Assembly: GCF_003573695.1 (NCBI RefSeq)
Contig: NC_039364.1
Location: 65,616,256-65,680,255, forward strand
Source of the DNA: Papaver somniferum
Lineage: Eukaryota; Streptophyta; Magnoliopsida; Ranunculales; Papaveraceae
Reading direction: 5' to 3'
Length of the DNA stretch: 64,000 nucleotides
Program-made: the position numbers and the translations under genes
In this document: in pieces, positions 60,038 to 64,000 of the stretch
Layout of the letters: each line of letters starts with the position of its first letter
How positions within the stretch are numbered: position 1 is the stretch's first letter
Notes under the pieces: generated by a model
Told to the model about the DNA's origin: nothing
What the model saw: the letters and a program-made list of their open reading frames with translations, nothing else
The model's database searches: none

Positions 60038-61592
60038 ATGGACAAAGGTGCTATCTCTATAAACATACCACCAGTCTTCGATGGTTCTATTTACTTATGG
60101 TGGAAAATTTCTATGCGTGCCTTTCTTCAAGCTCGTGATTTTCAATCATGGGTTTATGTAGTTAATGGCTATGATACTCCCGTTGTGGCAGTAGGGAATG
60201 TGAACGTTCCAAAGAACATTGGTGAATACAATGTTGCCGAGATACTTGCTGCAAAGAAAAACTCCAACGGTTTGAATGCCATCATACATGCCATTGCCCC
60301 AGATCTTCAGCACCATGTAACTACGTGCACTAGGTCTAATGATGCTTGGGATATCTTAGAAACCGTATTCGAAGGTAATACCAATGAAAAGGAAGCTAGG
60401 CTTCAAAACCTTAATTCCGATTGGGAAGACCTTCGTATGGAATATGAAGATTCATTGGATGAGTTTAATCATAAAGTGTCTGAAAATGTTAATGCATCTT
60501 TTGCATTGGGTAAGTCCTGAAAAGGATATTGTGATGAAAATTCTCAGATCGCTGCCATCTAGATACGATTCTAAGAAGCATGCCATCGTTGAAGGAAATA
60601 ACCTTGATGCTCTTTCCAGAAACACGTTGGTTGGAAAGTTAAAGATCTTTGATCATGAGCACACATCCAAAATCAGAAAGGATGTTGCCTTTAAATCACA
60701 AAAGAACACTAAATTACTTGACAAAAGTAAAATTGTTTATGTCTCTGAGGATGATCTTTCTGAGACTGATTCATCAGATGAAGATCTTGACAAATCTGTC
60801 TCTATGATTACAAGACAGCTTGGGGATCTTCTATTGAAGAGAAGTAAACGGTTTTCAAGAGACAAACCTAGGTCGTCAGTTAAACCTCACAATCGCATTC
60901 CTCCTAAAAACAGGGATGCTAACGAGGCTGATGACGAGGATATGCCACAGTGCTTTAAGTGTAAAGGTTTTGGTCATTTTTCAAATGAGTGCCCAAATTG
61001 TAGAAAATACACTTGAATCAAAGGTTTTGCTGTAACTCTTAATGAAATGTCTGATCACTATGATTCCAATGAAGACGAAAAATCAAGTGTTGCACTTCTT
61101 TGTGAAGATATCGATTTTGATAACTGTAGCAATACATACATCAATCTTGATATTCTTCCAGAAAGAAACTCAACCAATCTGGAAGAAGAAATTAACCTTT
61201 TTGTTGGAAACTCTATGTCTGATTTTTCAGGATCCACTCTGTGCCTAGAAGCTTGCAGATCTCGGGAGTTCGAATCAGCATATCCATTGACATGTTCTTA
61301 TTGTTCACTTAAGGGTCATGAACTTTCAAAGTGTTTCAAGTATAAACACAAGTTGAGACATGTCAAGAGACTTCAACGAAGAGCAAATCGCCTAGCAAAC
61401 AAGCTCAAACTTGTTCAAAAAACCGCTGAGGTATGCAAGATTTTATCCTCTTCAAAGAAGTTGGTTTCCAAAGATAGGTCAAGACCACTAGAGAAAAGAG
61501 TATGGTCTAAACACTTTGATAGACATGGATCTGTGAATTCCTTTCAAAAGGGTCATGGTGGACAAATTGTTGTTCACCACAGCACAACTTAA
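60038..61592 (+). pseudogene. Gag of array unit 2, broken
   Basis: ATG 60038 (MDKGAISINIPPVFDGS). A 5-bp deletion near 60512 shifts the frame. The continuation 60519-61016 carries LRSLPSRYDSKKHAIVEGN, the Ser/Asp linker and an intact knuckle CFKCKGFGHFSNEC. A TGA at 61014 sits where unit 1 has GGA. The same frame then stays open to 61592 with CSYCSLKGHELSKC and RHVKRLQRRANRLANKLKL. Length and order equal the other gag copies. No pol domain follows. Confidence 0.88.
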
Positions 61593-61916
61593 TTGTGTTG
61601 TTTTTGTGCATCTTGTCTCATGTGCCTGATTAAAAGAGACAAGAACTTGCACACCTTAGATTTTCTTTTCTTATATTTAATGTATGGTTTGGAATTCTAT
61701 CATATCTAATTGATATTAGAAGGAACCTCCATGTTTATCAAAAGAGGGTTATTCTTGACTATTCCACTCTCTTTAGGGTCGTGAATCGTGCGTGCGTGAA
61801 CCGGTGTTAAAAGGTTCCATAACCCTACATTCCTTTTTCCTTCTCTAAAAATCTTTTCATCTTAAGACTGCATGTTGAGTTTATAGTGTGATTTCCTCTC
61901 ACAAACCCATACACGT
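61593..61916 (+). other. Gag to accessory ORF spacer, unit 2
   Basis: Non-coding and homologous to 55170-55525. Confidence 0.6.
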
Positions 61917-62307
61917 ATGGAGACTCCAAGCATCATGAGTTCTGATGAAAAAGATGTCACTATGATTATTAAGCCATCAATCATGAAGGAAAAAATAAAA
62001 ATCTCCGTTGCCTCCGACTTTGAAAAGAAAAGGAAGAAATGTGAGGAAGCCAGGAGCTGTTCCATCAAATTCTCAGAAGTTTTCTGATGTTCTTGAAGAG
62101 TTGAAAGAAGCAAGGAAGGAGATTAAGCAAATAAAGGCTTTTGTTATGAGAACTCTCGAAATTCAGAAGGCCCTGGTTCGACATCATCAGCCTAGAAGGT
62201 TTGTTGGAATTGACTCCTTTCTCCATGAACCCTATGTACCTATGGTTGTTGACGACAAGGAATTCAGGGACGATAAAGAATTCTCCAGAGGTCTCAATGT
62301 CTTGTAA
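61917..62307 (+). pseudogene. Accessory ORF, unit 2 (frameshifted)
   Basis: Starts METPSIMSSDEKDVTMIIKP, then an early frame change leads to LKRKGRNVRKPGAV, VLEELKEARKEIKQIKAF, VRHHQPRRFVGIDSFLHEP and a stop at 62305-62307. The same C-terminal motif as the other two copies is kept. Function unknown. Confidence 0.75.
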
Positions 62308-62469
62308 ATCTTCTTTTTGTGTTTTTAGAAGAATAACTAGGATTTTGAATAGCCATTATTGTGAGTACACATAGCTATGTCCAACGATTTTCATCTTCAT
62401 TATTTTAGATTTATTTATTTAAACTCTAAAGTATTTTTTGGAAAATGATTTTTGCAATTTTAATCTTGT
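62308..62469 (+). other. Start of the 3' untranslated region of unit 2, cut by an LTR
   Basis: Homologous to 55914-56090 of unit 1. Homology stops after GCAATTTTAATCTT, where the Y-family LTR begins. CTTGT (62465-62469) is the expected target duplication. Confidence 0.7.
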
Positions 62470-64000
62470 TGATGGTGGTTTATAGTTCAGGGCTAAAGTT
62501 ATAAATTTCCCGTATTTAATATGTTGTCACTCTGCAAAGAGACAGATCCATGTAATAGTGATGAGTGTTCAACCTCTTCACTGGCGCATTTATTGAGCAA
62601 TTCAATAAATTCACATGAAATTTACCCAGAATGGTGCATGTAGCAACAATCCCAGATGTTCTGTAAATTTCGACGCGCTGCCTATTCATTAATATAAGAC
62701 TCGTTGAATACTTTTCTGTGCTATGTTCCCCGGCTGAACCCTTAATATTGATATGACATGACAATTAATGTTCATTCGCAGCAGAGTAGCATGAATTTCC
62801 CGAAGTATCAAGGTTAAGGTCTTTGCATAAAAGAACTCAACAGAAAAGCATACTGCTCCCAGGCAATAAATTTAAAGAACTCTATGTAGAGTTCAATCAA
62901 TTTTGTGATAACTCACGAAAATATCCTAACCCAATTAATTTGCAAAATTAGGGTTTTACTCTTCGCTCAGTATATCAGACCTTGCTGGTCGACACTAAAC
63001 CTAGGCAAGCTAGCCAATTGATCCGCCACGGATTAGTAGGTTCAAAATCCTACCCAAAATCAGAAAACAAGGAATAAAAAAGAGGAGCCGCGGAAAAAAG
63101 GAGCAGCAACAAAGGGAGGTGTGGCCGTGCCATAAGCCAGCCGGCGCCACATGCCAATGGCCACGCCCCATGCTGCTTGACCGACCCTCTTCTTTTCCAT
63201 CGACCAATCAGGTCGCTTTTAATTCCGCCACACGCACACTAGAAGTGTGGCCACACCCATGCTTGGCCAGCCTCTTTTATATTAACCAACCGGGTTGCTC
63301 TAAACTTGCCACAGTGTTAAAAGAGGCAAATTGTGCCAGATGGTCATAAAGCCAATTGGCTTTCCAAAACCGCGCCAACATGCCAAACGTGCCATGTTGC
63401 GCCAATGAGCTGAACGGCATGCCAACATGCCACTCCGTCACGCCAAACGTGCCACTTTGTGGCAGCATGCCAAACAGGCCAACGTGCCGTAAATAGCGCG
63501 CCTGCGTGCTAACCTACCTCATGTTCGTGGCCAACACCATGTCGTGCTTAAATTAGGGTTTTCTAGTCAGAAGCACGACTTTGCTTTAGGCGCATTAACC
63601 AAAACCCTAATTTCCAGTTGTGGCCCAAATTACGCCGCTTTGGGCCCCACAACATGCCACGAGCCATGTGGAACCCAGGAAACCCTAAAAAATGGCTTCA
63701 TGCCTTGGCCACTCATAGCCTCCCTTGCTCATGTGGCCATCCCCGTGTTATGCTCTGCCATGATTTCTTTGGCGTGGCCATGGCTCCGTTTGCACAAAAA
63801 ACGACATTGTGCCACGGCCACATGCCACACACGCTAATTAGGGTTTCGATATGCCGAACCCTAATTTAGCCAAGGTTGTTGTAAGGACCGTCAAGCTCGT
63901 CAACGCTATTAGACCGGCCAAGAGATATGTTAGCCACTAATAACTCGATTAGTTAATATAGACTCTACTTAATAGAAATTAATCTAACAATAATTTAAAA
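62470..64000 (+). repeat. Y-family LTR copy 2 (truncated by window end)
   Basis: Starts TGATGGTGGTTTATAGTTCA at 62470 and matches the reverse complement of the Y LTR copy 1 (44635 to 43985, then 32400 downwards). It contains a 63360-63500 tract of ATGCCAA/CGTGCCA-type short repeats and CCAACCATC-poor, GC-rich U3 sequence (AGCCGGCGCCACATGCC). ORFs at 63119-63869 are chance readings of these repeats. The far end is not in the window. Confidence 0.75.

Larger units (their letters stand above)
51028..62469 (+). mobile_element. Tandem gag-only copia array: LTR E - gag - LTR F - gag (truncated)
   Basis: Two internal regions in the same orientation share one LTR between them. Order: LTR E 51028-53547, gag 53611-55169, accessory ORF 55526-55913, polypurine tracts, LTR F 57436-59974, gag 60038-61592, accessory ORF 61917-62307. 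It is broken at 62469 by the Y-family LTR. Both internal regions lack protease, integrase, RT and RNase H. The second internal region matches the first up to the break (TTTTTGCAATTTTAATCTT). Its 3' LTR must lie outside the window. Confidence 0.9.

Noticed and set aside
63119..63869. ORFs rich in Cys, His and Pro at the right end
   Set aside because: They read short GC-rich repeats of the LTR in several frames; no conserved motif.
1..64000. tRNA, rRNA or organelle DNA
   Set aside because: No cloverleaf, rRNA block or organelle gene was recognised when reading the window.

Overview
The window looks like nuclear DNA of a flowering plant, probably a eudicot. It has spliced GT-AG genes with conserved plant proteins (a Toc34-type chloroplast import GTPase and a plant DUF1295 membrane reductase-like protein), is AT-rich, and is filled with plant-type LTR retrotransposons. 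The species cannot be fixed from the sequence alone. All calls come from reading translations, splice signals and repeats by eye; nothing was searched against a database.

Layout. (1) 1-10333: an Athila-like Ty3/gypsy element (gag 84-1362, LTR 1549-4210, minus strand) has inserted into the RNase H region of a Sirevirus-like Ty1/copia element, whose pol runs 7748-4211 and whose 5' LTR is 7810-10333. (2) 10334-21670 is the only gene island. It carries two small hAT-like elements and a hairpin MITE just upstream of a TOC34-like gene (CDS 13752-16438, 312 aa), a hAT transposase remnant, a DUF1295 gene (18305-19433, 321 aa), a decayed extra copy of TOC34 exon 7 (20077-20225), and a two-exon gene for a small acidic, probably N-myristoylated protein (21516-20961). 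(3) 21940-64000 is one nest of retroelements.

The nest. A Tat-lineage gypsy element (Tat1, minus strand, about 21940-30568) has protease, RT, RNase H and integrase remnants, tandem repeats, and an intron-containing antisense ORF with its own TATA box. It is broken in its protease by a second minus-strand gypsy element (here 'Y'). Y has its 3' LTR at 30569-32400 plus 43985-44635, an antisense repeat-bearing ORF at 45090-45831, and gag-protease remnants at 46923-51027. Y is in turn broken by copia-type insertions. The first is a complete gag-only element at 32401-43979 with CTCTT target duplications; its own 3' LTR is cut by a CACTA-type DNA transposon carrying host gene pieces (34661-37647). 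The second is a solo LTR at 47858-50330. The third is a tandem LTR-gag-LTR-gag array at 51028-62469. A plus-strand copy of the Y LTR (62470 to the window end) closes the window.

Most interesting system. All copia-type LTRs in the window belong to one family. The element at 4211-10333 has pol but lacks the gag N-terminal UBN2 and first CCHC regions. The three other internal regions have full-length gag plus a conserved 127-codon accessory ORF, and no protease, integrase, RT or RNase H. The two types share LTR, tRNA-Met primer site, leader and gag start codon, and then diverge. This looks like a two-part family in which gag-only and pol-bearing elements could complement each other; every copy here is damaged, so that remains inference.
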